A stretch of DNA of 64,000 nucleotides, taken from positions 124,001 to 188,000 of the forward strand of contig NZ_WUFT01000001.1 of NCBI RefSeq assembly GCF_010668805.1, written 5' to 3'. Under the pieces are notes generated by a model. It did not search any database, was not told the DNA's origin, and saw only the letters and a list, made by a program, of their open reading frames with translations. The translations under genes were made by a program, and so were the position numbers. Position 1 is the stretch's first letter. Each line of letters begins with the position of its first letter. Shown piece by piece: positions 1 to 8,749 of this stretch. Origin of the DNA: Rhizobium phaseoli (GTDB taxonomy: Bacteria; Pseudomonadota; Alphaproteobacteria; Rhizobiales; Rhizobiaceae).

Positions 1-25
1 CTGCCCGGGTTGCGACCCTATTCAA

Positions 26-1021
26 TCAATGACCGTCAGGATAGCGGTCGCGCCATGCCTTTTGCGCGCCCTCGGCCGGCAGCGCGGTGGCGGCGTAGAC
101 GCCGCGGGCGATCGCCCGCGCCATGACGATGGTTGTGAGGTGGCAAAGTTCCATCAGGCTCGCCATGTCGTCGCGGCGATGCCTGGCCGTCGAGGCGGCA
201 AAGACGGTGTCGCCGTCGAGCGGCAGATGTGCCGGCAGCAGTGCCCGCGCAAGCCCGTCATGACCGGCGAGCGACAGCCGGTGCGCCTCGGCCTTGGTCA
301 GCTGCGCGTCGGTCACCACTGCGCCGATCGTCGTCGCCGGCCCGTTCATACCCTTGAGCCGCATCCTGTGATCAGCCACCGCAGGCATGCCGAGCCCGCC
401 GAATTCCCCGTCTTTTTCAAAGGGTGCCGCCCAGAAATGCGGCCCGTCGCCAATCGTTGGCGAGCCGAGCGCATTGACGGCGACAACAGCCCCGACGCGG
501 TGGCCGGCGCTGCTGACGGCGCTGGCCGATCCGAGCCCGCCCTTGAAGGTGGCTGTCGTCGCACCCGTGCCGGCGCCTATGGTGCCGAGCGCAAAGGCGC
601 CCTTGGCGGCCGCCTTCAAGGCGGCGTAACCCATATCGCGATAGGGTGAGTGCAGCCCCCAATCCTTGTCGCCGCCGTTCAGCAGGTCCATCAGGATCGC
701 CTGCGGCACGATCGGTATGCGCACCGGCCCGACGGCAAAGCCGCGGCCGAGTTCGCGCAATCCTGCCTGTACGCCGCCGGCGGCATCCAGCCCGAAAGCC
801 GAGCCGCCGGAGAGCACGAAGGCATCCACGGCATTGACGGTCATCGACGGATCGAGCAGGCCGGTGTCGCGCCCGCCCGGCGCGCCGCCGAGCACCGTGC
901 CGGAGGCCACGGCCGGCGCGTCGAAGACGATGACCGTGACGCCGGAACCGAGCGCAAGATCGGTCGCATGGCCGACGGAAACGCCATCGATATCGGTGAT
1001 GAGGTTGAGAAGATCGGGCAC
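26..1021 (-). CDS. P1 family peptidase (DmpA-like aminopeptidase/esterase)
   Basis: The protein of about 331 residues matches the DmpA/BapA (P1) fold of N-terminal-nucleophile hydrolases, which mature by cutting themselves before a catalytic Ser or Thr and then act as aminopeptidases. Visible marks are TDIDGVSVGHATD near the N-terminus, the glycine-rich GGAPGGRDTGLLDP and SGGSAFGLDAAGG, and KGGLGSAS, where Gly164-Ser165 is the expected autocleavage site. An ATG at 1186 is open in frame, but the homologous part begins at a GTG at 1021 (VPDLLNLITD). The stretch upstream of it is repeat DNA, so I prefer the GTG; GGAA lies 8 bases before it. The natural substrate is unknown. Confidence 0.85.
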   Translation of the reverse strand: MPDLLNLITDIDGVSVGHATDLALGSGVTVIVFDAPAVASGTVLGGAPGGRDTGLLDPSMTVNAVDAFVLSGGSAFGLDAAGGVQAGLRELGRGFAVGPVRIPIVPQAILMDLLNGGDKDWGLHSPYRDMGYAALKAAAKGAFALGTIGAGTGATTATFKGGLGSASAVSSAGHRVGAVVAVNALGSPTIGDGPHFWAAPFEKDGEFGGLGMPAVADHRMRLKGMNGPATTIGAVVTDAQLTKAEAHRLSLAGHDGLARALLPAHLPLDGDTVFAASTARHRRDDMASLMELCHLTTIVMARAIARGVYAATALPAEGAQKAWRDRYPDGH

Positions 1022-1026
1022 GGGCG

Positions 1027-1150
1027 GAATTCCAGCAAAAGTGTGCAGCGGTTTTGCCAGGCAAAGCGCGAAGCGCTTTCGCCGGGAATTGCGTGAAGAC
1101 AAAGAGATAGAGCATTTTCGTGATTCGAAGAAAAACGGAAATACTCTAGA
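1027..1150. repeat. REP/RIME-like intergenic palindromic repeat, copy 1
   Basis: The core at 1108-1148 is an imperfect hairpin (TAGAGCATTTTCG paired with CGGAAATACTCTA). It matches 40 of 41 bases of the reverse complement of 63465-63505 near the other end of the window. The flank towards 1027 continues with GCAATTCC and GTGTGCAGCGG blocks that also occur, rearranged, beside the other copy, as in mosaic rhizobial repeats. The element forms the whole 5' leader of the P1 peptidase gene. Its edges are approximate. Confidence 0.7.
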
Positions 1151-1182
1151 CGCAAAGACCGCCGATAGGACTGCAATTGCCC

Positions 1183-1220
1183 TCAAAAAACAAGACCGGC
1201 CCCGAATGGCGGGACCGGTC
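1183..1220 (-). terminator. Rho-independent terminator
   Basis: On the minus strand GACCGG (1220-1215) and CCGGTC (1199-1194) form a stem with further pairing inside, followed by TTGTTTTTTG. It lies 43 bases past the stop of the small gene at 1264-1458 and would end that transcript before the P1 peptidase gene. Confidence 0.75.
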
Positions 1221-1263
1221 GAACATCGGAAAAGCCGTGAATGCGAGTGCCGGCCTCATGCCC

Positions 1264-1458
1264 TCAGGCATGAAGCGGCTTCGGATGACGGCGGGTCATC
1301 AGGTCGTGGATGGCCAGCCGCACCTCGTCCGGCGAGCCGAAACGCTGCTCGTCGAGGTCGTGGACATGAAATTTCACGGCGATGAACTTCAGCCGGTCTT
1401 CATCGGGAATGACGATCCCGACGGGAACGCCTGCATATTCGATAACTTGCTTCTTCAT
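1264..1458 (-). CDS. Small hypothetical protein (64 aa)
   Basis: The ATG at 1458 has a good ribosome binding site, GGCAGGAG, about 9 bases upstream, and the gene is closed by a strong terminator at 1183-1220. Both support a real gene. The product is a soluble acidic protein beginning MKKQVIEYAGVPVGIVIP and ending in a basic TRRHPKPLHA tail. No signal peptide, membrane segment or known motif is seen. A longer frame from 1539 lacks start signals. I do not recognise the family. Confidence 0.6.
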   Translation of the reverse strand: MKKQVIEYAGVPVGIVIPDEDRLKFIAVKFHVHDLDEQRFGSPDEVRLAIHDLMTRRHPKPLHA

Positions 1459-1980
1459 AGATAGAACTCCTGCCGCGCGACATGCGCAGCCATGGCGAAT
1501 TGACTTGTCTGGTACCGTTGAAAGGAGGACGAACGTCACATTCGACAGTTCGGGCGGGAGAGGGCGCCCGGACGGTCATTGCCAAGCACAGATCGCCCAA
1601 GGAGATCGGCGAGAATATCGATATTTATCATGCTCGTTCCTTGCGTTGGCGTTGCACTTGAGAGGTCCCGGAAGAGCCCGGGGCCGGCGATGGCTGTCTT
1701 TGATAATCCACCGACTTGGTAGAGATTACCCTGCAGCCTGTCAGAAACATATTCCGAAACGTGTCAAAAAATCGACGATCCGAAAAATTTCATTCCATCC
1801 AAGTGGAAACTTACGGAAAGAAACATATCAGCTCATCGTAAAATTCACATGACAGAATCAGCGTTCTATCGATCGCCGCAGCAGACATAGGAAGCCCGGC
1901 TGAATCAGGCAATGGCCCGTTTCGTTAAAAATCGAAATGCCTCGAAATGACCGATTTCGTTAATGCGGAAAGAGCCCCGC
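1459..1980. other. Intergenic region, no gene seen
   Basis: This 522-base gap separates two minus-strand genes. It should hold the promoter of the small gene ending at 1264, on its left side. A plus-strand frame (1382-1852) has no start signals and overlaps the small gene. Bases 1740-1860 are AT-rich compared with the surroundings. Two similar strings (CGTTTCGTTAAA and GATTTCGTTAAT) occur at 1918-1965. I see no terminator, RNA motif or mobile element. Confidence 0.5.
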
Positions 1981-4902
1981 TCACCAGCCTTCCTCGAGCA
2001 CCTTCTCCAGCATGTCCGCGAAGAAATCAGCGCTTTCGATGCTGAGGCAGAGCGGCGGCTTGATCTTCAGCACGTTTTGGTGATCACCGGTCGGCTGCAT
2101 GATGACGCCGAGGGTCAGCAGCCGGTCGCAGATTGCCGCCGTCTCTTCGCTCGCCGGCTCCAGCGTTGTTCTGTCGCGGACGAATTCGAGGCCGAGATAG
2201 AGCCCCATGCCATGCACGGCGCCGGCAATCGGATGGCGGTCGATCAGTGCGGCAAGCCGCGCCTTCAGGTGATCGCCGACCGTCCGGGCATTTTCCTGCA
2301 GCATCTCCTCGGCCATGATGTCGAGCACCGCCATGCCGGCGATGCAGCTGACCGGGCTGCCGCCGGTGGAGGAAAAGAACGTGCCCTCCTTCTCCAGCGA
2401 CCCGGCGATCTCCCGCGTGGTGATGACGGCGCCGAGCGGATGGCCGTTGCCCATGCCCTTGGCCACGGTGATTATGTCAGGCACGACCCCTTGCTGCTCG
2501 AAGCCCCAGAAATAATGTCCGAGCCTGGAATAGCCGACCTGCACTTCGTCGGCGATGCAGAGGCCGCCGCGGGCGCGCACCTGCGCATAGACCTGGCCGA
2601 GATACCCGTCCGGCAGCGGAATGCCGCCGGCATTGCCGTAGACCGATTCGCAGATGAAGCCGGCAAGGCCATTGCCGCCGGCGTCGATCGCCTCCAGCAC
2701 GGGCGTTATGGCGCCGAGATAGCTGGTCGCCGTATCGGGACCGCGGAATGCACCGCGATAGGTATTCGGCGACACGACGGCATGCACCCAGTCTGGACGG
2801 GTGGTCAGTGCCTGCGGATTGTCGGCGATCGAGGTGGAGACGGCGTCGCTTGCCGCCGACCAGCCGTGATAGGCTTCGAGCAGGCAGAGCATGTTGCGCG
2901 CGCCGCTATGGGCCTGCGCCAGCCGGATCGCCAGATCGTTCGCCTCCGAGCCGCTGTTGACGAGGAAGACCGCGTCGAGCCCATCCGGTGAAAGCGCTGC
3001 GAGCCGCTCGGAAAATTCCGTGATCGCCGCATAGTGGAAGCGTGAATTGGTGTTGAGCCGCAGCCATTGCGCACTGATCGCCGCCGCAAGCTTGGGATTG
3101 CCATGGCCGAGAATGGAGACGTTGTTGACCATGTCGAGATAGGCGCGGCCCTCGACATCGAACAGATGTTCCTTCCAGCCGCGCTCGATCTGCGGCGGCG
3201 CTGCATAATAATTCTTCTGCGCCCCTGCCAGATGCGCGTGCCGCCTGGCGAGCAGCGCGGCGGTTTCCGGTTTCGGCGCATCGGCTCCAGGGCCGAGAAG
3301 CAGCGAGGGAGACGGGCAGAGCACCGTCCAGGCTGCTGTCTCGCTCGGTGTGGCAAAGAGCGGCGGCTCGAGCCCCGCGACGCTGCAAAGCTGAACGCGC
3401 AGCCCGCCGAGCGACGAAGCCTCTCCGACAACGGTGCCGAGCGGATCGCCGGCGGCAAGCTCGGCCTCATTCTCGACCGACAGGTCGAGCCCGTCGAGGT
3501 GCAGGGTCATGCTGTCGCTGGTCAGCGTCAGATGCTGGTCCTTCCAGCCGATGCGGCCGGCAAAGGGCGCAGCAACCGCGCTGCCCGCGGCAAGGCAAAT
3601 ATCGATATGCAGGGCTGCGGTCGCCTGCCCCTTGGCGGTTCCCGCCCGCGAAAGCCGGTATTCGCCGTAACGCGTCGCTGCCGTGCCATTTTCGGTCGCG
3701 GCGCGGGCAAGCAGCCGCCAGTCCATGTCGGCATTCAGCCAGTTGCCGGCGGAAAAATGCGGGCTCCGTACCCCAAGATCGACATAGGCGATCCCGGCGG
3801 GCTCGATGTCAGGCAGCAGCGGCAGCCATCCCGATGTTTCCGGGGCGGCGACATCGGCGCCGGCTGCCTTGAGGATCGCCGCTTCCATCAGCTCGAAAGG
3901 AACGGACATCGCCGTATCGAAGATCGCCCGCTCAAGGTCGAGATTGCCGCGGACATAGTCATTCTCGGGGTCGACGGAAATCTGCTGCTCGCCGCTGGCG
4001 ACGAGAATGACCGCGCGCGCGACGATCAATGGCCAGAGCGCCTTCAGCTCCTCCCCGGTCAGCGGATAGATCGCCTGATAGGCGGTGACGGCGGGCAGGA
4101 TATGAAAAGGGTCGCCCTCGGCATGATGCAGCAGCGAGGCGCAGGTGACGGCGAGGTCGCCGACCAGCCAGCCGCGGATGATGTCGCCGAAATCGATCAC
4201 CCCGTCGGGGATTATATGGCCATGGGCATTGCGGTGACCGACGACATTGTCGCCGGTAACGTCGTGATGCACGGCCTGCAGCCGAAGCGACGGCGCCAAG
4301 GGCTGGATGCGGCGGACCGCCATCACCATGGTCTTGGCGATCCGGTCGCGCGCGGCGCTGTCGGTGATGACGGAAAGCAGTTGCACCGCGACCGGCCCGG
4401 CGCGCCTGAGATCCCATTGCAGGCTGCGGTCGAGGCCGGGATGGTTGAAATCGGCAAGCGCCAGCGCCAGCCGCGCGCAGAGCGCGCCGAGCGCAGCGAC
4501 GGAAGCCGGCGCCAGATAGGTCAGTTCCGTCAGCCCCTGGCCTTCCAGATATTCGAGCAGCCGGACCTGGTAGCCCTGTCCGCGCACGGTCAGGACGAGG
4601 ATCTCCCGTCCCTCATTCGTGGCGATCACATTGGGAACGCGCGGCGCATCCTGCTTGCTCTTGAGGTGATGGATCGCCGCATTCTGCGCCTGGAGTTCAC
4701 GGGTCTCGTAGACGGCATGGCAGATCTTCAGGACGTAGCGACCGCGATCGCTATCGACGCGGAAGTTCCGATCTTGCTGGCTGCCGAGTTCGGCAACGGT
4801 GCCGGACAGACTGTAATGGGCAAGCAGGATCTCTTCCGCATCGGCAACGGTCACGTCGGGACGCGGCAGCGTCATACGATCAACAAGCGCCTCGTCGGTC
4901 AT
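1981..4902 (-). CDS. Three-domain fusion: APH-type kinase, M23-like domain, class III aminotransferase
   Basis: The 973-residue protein joins three modules. Residues about 25-330 are an APH/homoserine-kinase-type phosphotransferase (catalytic HHDVTGDNVVG, then DFGD). Residues about 380-520 resemble a lysostaphin-type M23 fold, without the metal-binding histidines I would expect. Residues about 540-973 are a class III PLP aminotransferase with the Schiff-base lysine near 815 in TVAKGMGNGHPLG. The class III part resembles the AGXT2L group, whose animal members include ethanolamine-phosphate and phosphohydroxylysine phospholyases, so kinase plus PLP lyase acting in sequence on an amino alcohol or hydroxylated amino acid is plausible. 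That role is inference. GGGAGGGG precedes the ATG. It stands alone, downstream of purU. Confidence 0.85.
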   Translation of the reverse strand: MTDEALVDRMTLPRPDVTVADAEEILLAHYSLSGTVAELGSQQDRNFRVDSDRGRYVLKICHAVYETRELQAQNAAIHHLKSKQDAPRVPNVIATNEGREILVLTVRGQGYQVRLLEYLEGQGLTELTYLAPASVAALGALCARLALALADFNHPGLDRSLQWDLRRAGPVAVQLLSVITDSAARDRIAKTMVMAVRRIQPLAPSLRLQAVHHDVTGDNVVGHRNAHGHIIPDGVIDFGDIIRGWLVGDLAVTCASLLHHAEGDPFHILPAVTAYQAIYPLTGEELKALWPLIVARAVILVASGEQQISVDPENDYVRGNLDLERAIFDTAMSVPFELMEAAILKAAGADVAAPETSGWLPLLPDIEPAGIAYVDLGVRSPHFSAGNWLNADMDWRLLARAATENGTAATRYGEYRLSRAGTAKGQATAALHIDICLAAGSAVAAPFAGRIGWKDQHLTLTSDSMTLHLDGLDLSVENEAELAAGDPLGTVVGEASSLGGLRVQLCSVAGLEPPLFATPSETAAWTVLCPSPSLLLGPGADAPKPETAALLARRHAHLAGAQKNYYAAPPQIERGWKEHLFDVEGRAYLDMVNNVSILGHGNPKLAAAISAQWLRLNTNSRFHYAAITEFSERLAALSPDGLDAVFLVNSGSEANDLAIRLAQAHSGARNMLCLLEAYHGWSAASDAVSTSIADNPQALTTRPDWVHAVVSPNTYRGAFRGPDTATSYLGAITPVLEAIDAGGNGLAGFICESVYGNAGGIPLPDGYLGQVYAQVRARGGLCIADEVQVGYSRLGHYFWGFEQQGVVPDIITVAKGMGNGHPLGAVITTREIAGSLEKEGTFFSSTGGSPVSCIAGMAVLDIMAEEMLQENARTVGDHLKARLAALIDRHPIAGAVHGMGLYLGLEFVRDRTTLEPASEETAAICDRLLTLGVIMQPTGDHQNVLKIKPPLCLSIESADFFADMLEKVLEEGW

Positions 4903-5020
4903 GACACCCCTCCCGCAGCATGATTCGATTACCTATTGAAGGCGATAATCAAATACTTGCTGCTGGCAGGCAACGGGAGATTGTCTTTGCCAGCAAAAGA
5001 GATGTGGGCCTCGGCCGCGT

Positions 5021-5905
5021 TCAACCCATGCGTTCGGAGGCGTAGCTGCCGGGGCTTGCCGGGAAGACCACGGTGCGGTTGCCGTTGATGAAGGTGCGAT
5101 GGTGAATATGGGCGTGGATGGCGCGGGCCAGCACCTGGCTTTCGACATCGCGGCCGATCGAGACATAGTCGTCGGGCGACTGCGCATGGGTGATGCGCGC
5201 CGTGTCCTGCTCGATGATCGGGCCTTCGTCGAGATCGGCGGTGACGTAATGCGCGGTTGCCCCGATCAGCTTGACGCCGCGGCCATAGGCCTGCTTGTAG
5301 GGGTTGGCGCCCTTGAAGCTCGGCAGGAAGGAATGGTGGATGTTGATGATCTTGCCCGACATCTTCTGGCACATCTCGTCCGACAGGATCTGCATGTAGC
5401 GGGCGAGCACGATCAGCTCGGTGCCGGTCTGCTCGGCCACCTCCATGATACGGGCTTCGGCCTGAACCTTGTTGGCCTTGGTGACCGGAATATGGTGGAA
5501 GGGGATGTCGTGGTTGACCACGACCTTCTGGTAGTCGAAATGGTTGGAAACGACGCCGACGATGTCGATCGGCAGCGCGCCGATCTTCCAGCGATAGAGC
5601 AGGTCGTTGAGACAATGGCCGAAGCGCGACACCATCAGCAGCACCTTCATGCGCTTCTCGCTGTCGTGAAACTCGTAATCCATCGAAAAGGGGGCGGCGA
5701 CCGGTGAAAAATCGGCGCCGATCTCGGTGCCCGAAAGACCCTCTTCCGAGATGAAGCTGACGCGCATGAAGAACTTGCCGGTATCGAGATCGTCGAACTG
5801 CGAGCTGTCGATGATGTTGCAGCCCTTGTCGGCCAGATAACTCGAAATCGCCGCCACGATGCCGCGCGTCGACTTGCAGGATACTGTCAATACATAGCTT
5901 CTCAT
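5021..5905 (-). CDS. purU: Formyltetrahydrofolate deformylase PurU
   Basis: This enzyme hydrolyses 10-formyl-THF to THF and formate, balancing one-carbon pools and feeding formate to purine synthesis. The 294-residue length is normal. An ACT-type regulatory domain (residues 1-80, beginning MRSYVLTVSCKSTRGIVAAI) precedes the formyltransferase fold. Catalytic residues are visible in IINIHHSFLPSFKGANP (Asn188, His190) and in TADLDEGPI (Asp226). GAGGGA lies before the ATG. The upstream region carries two TCACGTT repeats (6013-6038) that could be operator sites. No riboswitch was recognised. Confidence 0.95.
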   Translation of the reverse strand: MRSYVLTVSCKSTRGIVAAISSYLADKGCNIIDSSQFDDLDTGKFFMRVSFISEEGLSGTEIGADFSPVAAPFSMDYEFHDSEKRMKVLLMVSRFGHCLNDLLYRWKIGALPIDIVGVVSNHFDYQKVVVNHDIPFHHIPVTKANKVQAEARIMEVAEQTGTELIVLARYMQILSDEMCQKMSGKIINIHHSFLPSFKGANPYKQAYGRGVKLIGATAHYVTADLDEGPIIEQDTARITHAQSPDDYVSIGRDVESQVLARAIHAHIHHRTFINGNRTVVFPASPGSYASERMG

Positions 5906-6120
5906 GTCTCTCGCTCTTCCCTCTTCAAGACCGCCGCCGTGCTTAGATCAAAGCCCCGGCCGCGAACAGGCCTGCGCACTTTCATTGATGCGACAAATTG
6001 CAAGATGAACCGTCACGTTCTGCAAGTTCCCTCACGTTGGGCATAGCTTAGGAGAAGTTGCGCGAAAAACTGTGCCGCCAGCGCCGCCGGGATGCGTATT
6101 CTCGCCTTCGAGGGCTGAAT

Positions 6121-6395
6121 CTAGAGTCTTTCCTGCTCAGATTGAAGCATTCTGCCGGAGCAGGTTTTCGTCAGGGCAGAGGCGATTGGCGATGGGCATA
6201 CCCCTTGGTACGTCCGAGCCGATCGACTCTGATCCTGGCGGAAAGATGCCCGGCCCTTCGGGTTGGCTGAAACGGGCCGGCTGATCGACCGGCCGGCTTG
6301 GCCGTAGAGCTGGGCTACGACGCGCGCCGGCCGGTCGACCATCCGACTCCGTTTGAGCCAACAGAATGATTCAATCTGACCAGGAAAGGCTCTAG
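6121..6395. repeat. Mosaic intergenic element with 34-bp terminal inverted repeats (RIME-like)
   Basis: The left end at 6121-6154 (beginning CTAGAGTCTTTCCTG) and the right end at 6362-6395 are inverted copies agreeing at 31 of 34 positions. Between them lie further GGCCGG-rich palindromes at about 6275-6345. Size, ends and palindromic interior fit the Rhizobium-specific intergenic mosaic elements. Open frames on both strands here are by-products of the palindromes. The right end supplies the stop codon of the acyltransferase gene (TAG at 6394-6392). Confidence 0.75.
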
Positions 6396-7408
6396 GCCGG
6401 CGGGCGGCCCGCCACCACCACCTTTCGCCGGGGCGTGGTGATTTCGTGGATGAGGGCGCCGCCGATCGACGACAGCGCCAGCGACAGGATCACGAAGAGC
6501 ACCGGCTGCTTCAGGATGCCGATCGGCAGGTGGTCGGCGGCGACCCTGAGAAAAGCCAGCGTGAAGGCGTGAGTGATATAGATGCTGTAGGAGCAGTCGC
6601 CGAGATAGTTCAGCCAGCCGATAAAAGGCAGCCTGGAAAAGTCGATGGAGACCGCGCCGTAGACGATGAAGATCGCCGGGATCCCCCAGGCGTAGAACCG
6701 GCTTTCCGGCCCCATCAGCGCCTCGTTGATGAAGAGAAATGCGAACCCCAGGGCCAGTGCCGCCCATGCCCAGCGGTTCGGCAGAAGAAGCTTCTGCCTA
6801 TACAACCAGCCGAGCACGACACCGGCGAGAAATTCCAGGATGATCGGCTCGCCGTAGAACCGGCTGGCCGTCATCTCAGGCAGCAGCCGGCAGACGATCA
6901 GGATCACGGCAAAGACGGCAAACATCGCTGGAATCCGGCGGACTTCCGGGAGCGGCAGCAGCAGCGCAAACACGAAGTAGAAGAACATCTCGTAATTCAG
7001 CGTCCAGCCCGGCACGACGACGGGGGTGATCGTGCTCGGATCCGCGGCATTGGCCCATGGGAGAAAGAATAGCGAGGCGATGAGATGCGGCAGGTCGAAC
7101 ACTGTCGATTTCAGCAATGACGGAGCAGTCAGCGCCACGACGGCCGAAAACAGCGTTGCCAGCCAATAGAGCGGCACGATGCGTTTGATGCGCCGGCGGG
7201 CGAAATCGATGGGGCTCATCGCGCGCCCGCTCGTCGTTAGCCACATCACCAAACCGCTGAGCACGAAGAAGATGTCGACGCCGGTCTCGCCATAGACGAA
7301 GGTGGAGGCGTCGACGGCGGGATTGACCTTGGCCAGCTGCAAGATCGCGTGGAAATAGACGACCATCAGCGCCGCGATAGCGCGCAGATATTGAAGCTGG
7401 ACAAGCAT
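6392..7408 (-). CDS. Acyltransferase family 3 membrane protein (ExoZ/OafA-like)
   Basis: Family-3 acyltransferases move acetyl or other acyl groups onto polysaccharides at the inner membrane. The start (LVQLQYLRAIAALMVVYFHA) is the family signature including the catalytic His, and about ten hydrophobic segments follow over 338 residues. I chose the ATG at 7408, which gives the usual N-terminus and has GGGAGC upstream. An ATG at 7480 overlapping the preceding stop is also possible. It is the last gene of a three-gene polysaccharide operon. Its stop codon lies inside the terminal inverted repeat of the element at 6121-6395. Confidence 0.85.
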   Translation of the reverse strand: MLVQLQYLRAIAALMVVYFHAILQLAKVNPAVDASTFVYGETGVDIFFVLSGLVMWLTTSGRAMSPIDFARRRIKRIVPLYWLATLFSAVVALTAPSLLKSTVFDLPHLIASLFFLPWANAADPSTITPVVVPGWTLNYEMFFYFVFALLLPLPEVRRIPAMFAVFAVILIVCRLLPEMTASRFYGEPIILEFLAGVVLGWLYRQKLLLPNRWAWAALALGFAFLFINEALMGPESRFYAWGIPAIFIVYGAVSIDFSRLPFIGWLNYLGDCSYSIYITHAFTLAFLRVAADHLPIGILKQPVLFVILSLALSSIGGALIHEITTPRRKVVVAGRPPA

Positions 7409-7472
7409 CGAGCGTCTTGCTCCCTCGGGCTCGTGCGGGTCGCCGGTCTCAGCCGTGCCGCTGCGGTCAACT

Positions 7473-8747
7473 CTATACATCTGCCGGACGATCCTGCCGG
7501 ATGCGCGGGCTGTCGTGGAAGCGCATATATCCGACGACGAACCACAGGAGACCGGCGATCTTCATCGAGAAAACAGCGGTCCCTCCGATCATCATATTCA
7601 GAAAAATGAAAAGAGAAAGTGAATGGGCGCAACGCCGCTGCGCCGCCGTGCGGCCCGCCGGAAACAGGCAGACGAACAGCCAGAAGGCGATGACGCCGAA
7701 GATCGTCGCCGCGTAGATCAGATAAACATAACCGCTATCGGCAAATTCGGCGACCCGGTCGACCGAAAGCCCGAGGATGGCGAGAGGATCGAGATCCATG
7801 ACCTTCTTCATCGTCAGGTTGATGCGGCCGGTGAAGTTGTCGCCTGTCGCATTGGGTTTCAGGGTATAGACGAGGAAACCGGCGGCGACGATCAGCGGCA
7901 TCAGCGCCAGATTGAAATTCTTCGGGATCTTCGGAAAGACGAAATAGCCGGCGATGCAGGCAAAACAGAAGATCAGCATCGTGCGCGTATCGTTGGTCAC
8001 CAGGATCAGCACCGCCGTGCCGATGAACAGCAGCCGGTCCCAGCGGCCTGTTCTTTCCCACATGGAAATCAGGTAGATCGCGAGCACGCCGCAGAAATTG
8101 GCGAGCGACACTTGTTCGAGGAAGATCGACGACGAACGGTGGTCGATAATGCCGAAGGAGAAGCGCTCGGGAAAGCCGAGCGCGTTCTGGAACAGGCCCG
8201 TCGTGTTGTAGCTCAGCGGCAGTAGCCCGCGCGTATTGGCGAAATAATCGGACGGATGGACGATACTGACATAGAACGGCACGCTGACGATCTCGAAGAT
8301 TAGGAAGATCATCACGGCAAGGCTCGCCCAACGAAAGGCGAGCTTCATGGTTTTCTCGTTGCTCCAGCCGCCGAGACCGGTAAAGCAGAAGATGATCAGC
8401 ACGTTGCGGAAATGATCGACAAACAGCATGCGGTTGAGCACGCTGACGTAGATCGTCACGACAAGCGTGAACAGCAGGAACAGGAAGGCCGGGAGGTCGG
8501 TCTCGTAGATTCCCTTGTGCAGGATGTAGAAGATGGCGCTCGCCATGATCAGCCCCTCGCTGGCGGCGACATGGGTCAACGAGAGCGGCATGATGTTGTG
8601 GTTGATGAAAGCGAGAATGCCGTTGTAGAGCACCGACAGCAGGCCGAGCCAGAGCACCGGATAGTCGACGCGCGACGCTTGCCCGGCCGCATCCAGGCTG
8701 TTCCCCGCTATGGTGAACGTCACTGCCTTCTGGTCGAGGAGCGCCAT
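7473..8747 (-). CDS. Polysaccharide polymerase/O-antigen ligase-like membrane protein
   Basis: The 424-residue protein is hydrophobic throughout, with about ten to twelve membrane segments and a long periplasmic loop in the middle (around VSIVHPSDYFANTRGLLPLS). This is the layout of Wzy/WaaL-type enzymes that polymerise or ligate lipid-linked glycans. Short motifs such as LVTNDTRTMLI follow the loop. The ATG at 8747 is 2 bases after the stop of the GH5 gene and has GGGGAATTGACA before it, which points to coupled translation. Sequence alone cannot separate polymerase from ligase. Confidence 0.7.
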   Translation of the reverse strand: MALLDQKAVTFTIAGNSLDAAGQASRVDYPVLWLGLLSVLYNGILAFINHNIMPLSLTHVAASEGLIMASAIFYILHKGIYETDLPAFLFLLFTLVVTIYVSVLNRMLFVDHFRNVLIIFCFTGLGGWSNEKTMKLAFRWASLAVMIFLIFEIVSVPFYVSIVHPSDYFANTRGLLPLSYNTTGLFQNALGFPERFSFGIIDHRSSSIFLEQVSLANFCGVLAIYLISMWERTGRWDRLLFIGTAVLILVTNDTRTMLIFCFACIAGYFVFPKIPKNFNLALMPLIVAAGFLVYTLKPNATGDNFTGRINLTMKKVMDLDPLAILGLSVDRVAEFADSGYVYLIYAATIFGVIAFWLFVCLFPAGRTAAQRRCAHSLSLFIFLNMMIGGTAVFSMKIAGLLWFVVGYMRFHDSPRIRQDRPADV

Positions 8748-8749
8748 TG

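Noticed and set aside
1382..1852. Plus-strand frame of 156 codons
   Set aside because: It overlaps the small minus-strand gene that has a good binding site and terminator, starts without a binding site and encodes a composition without motifs.
1948..1967. Shared string GACCGATTTCGTT at 1948 and 61721
   Set aside because: Only 13 bases agree, with no wider similarity or palindromic structure. Chance cannot be excluded.
6058..6342. Small genes of 70-74 codons on both strands
   Set aside because: These frames lie inside the palindromic mosaic element, so opposite strands give similar frames by symmetry. No start signals are present.
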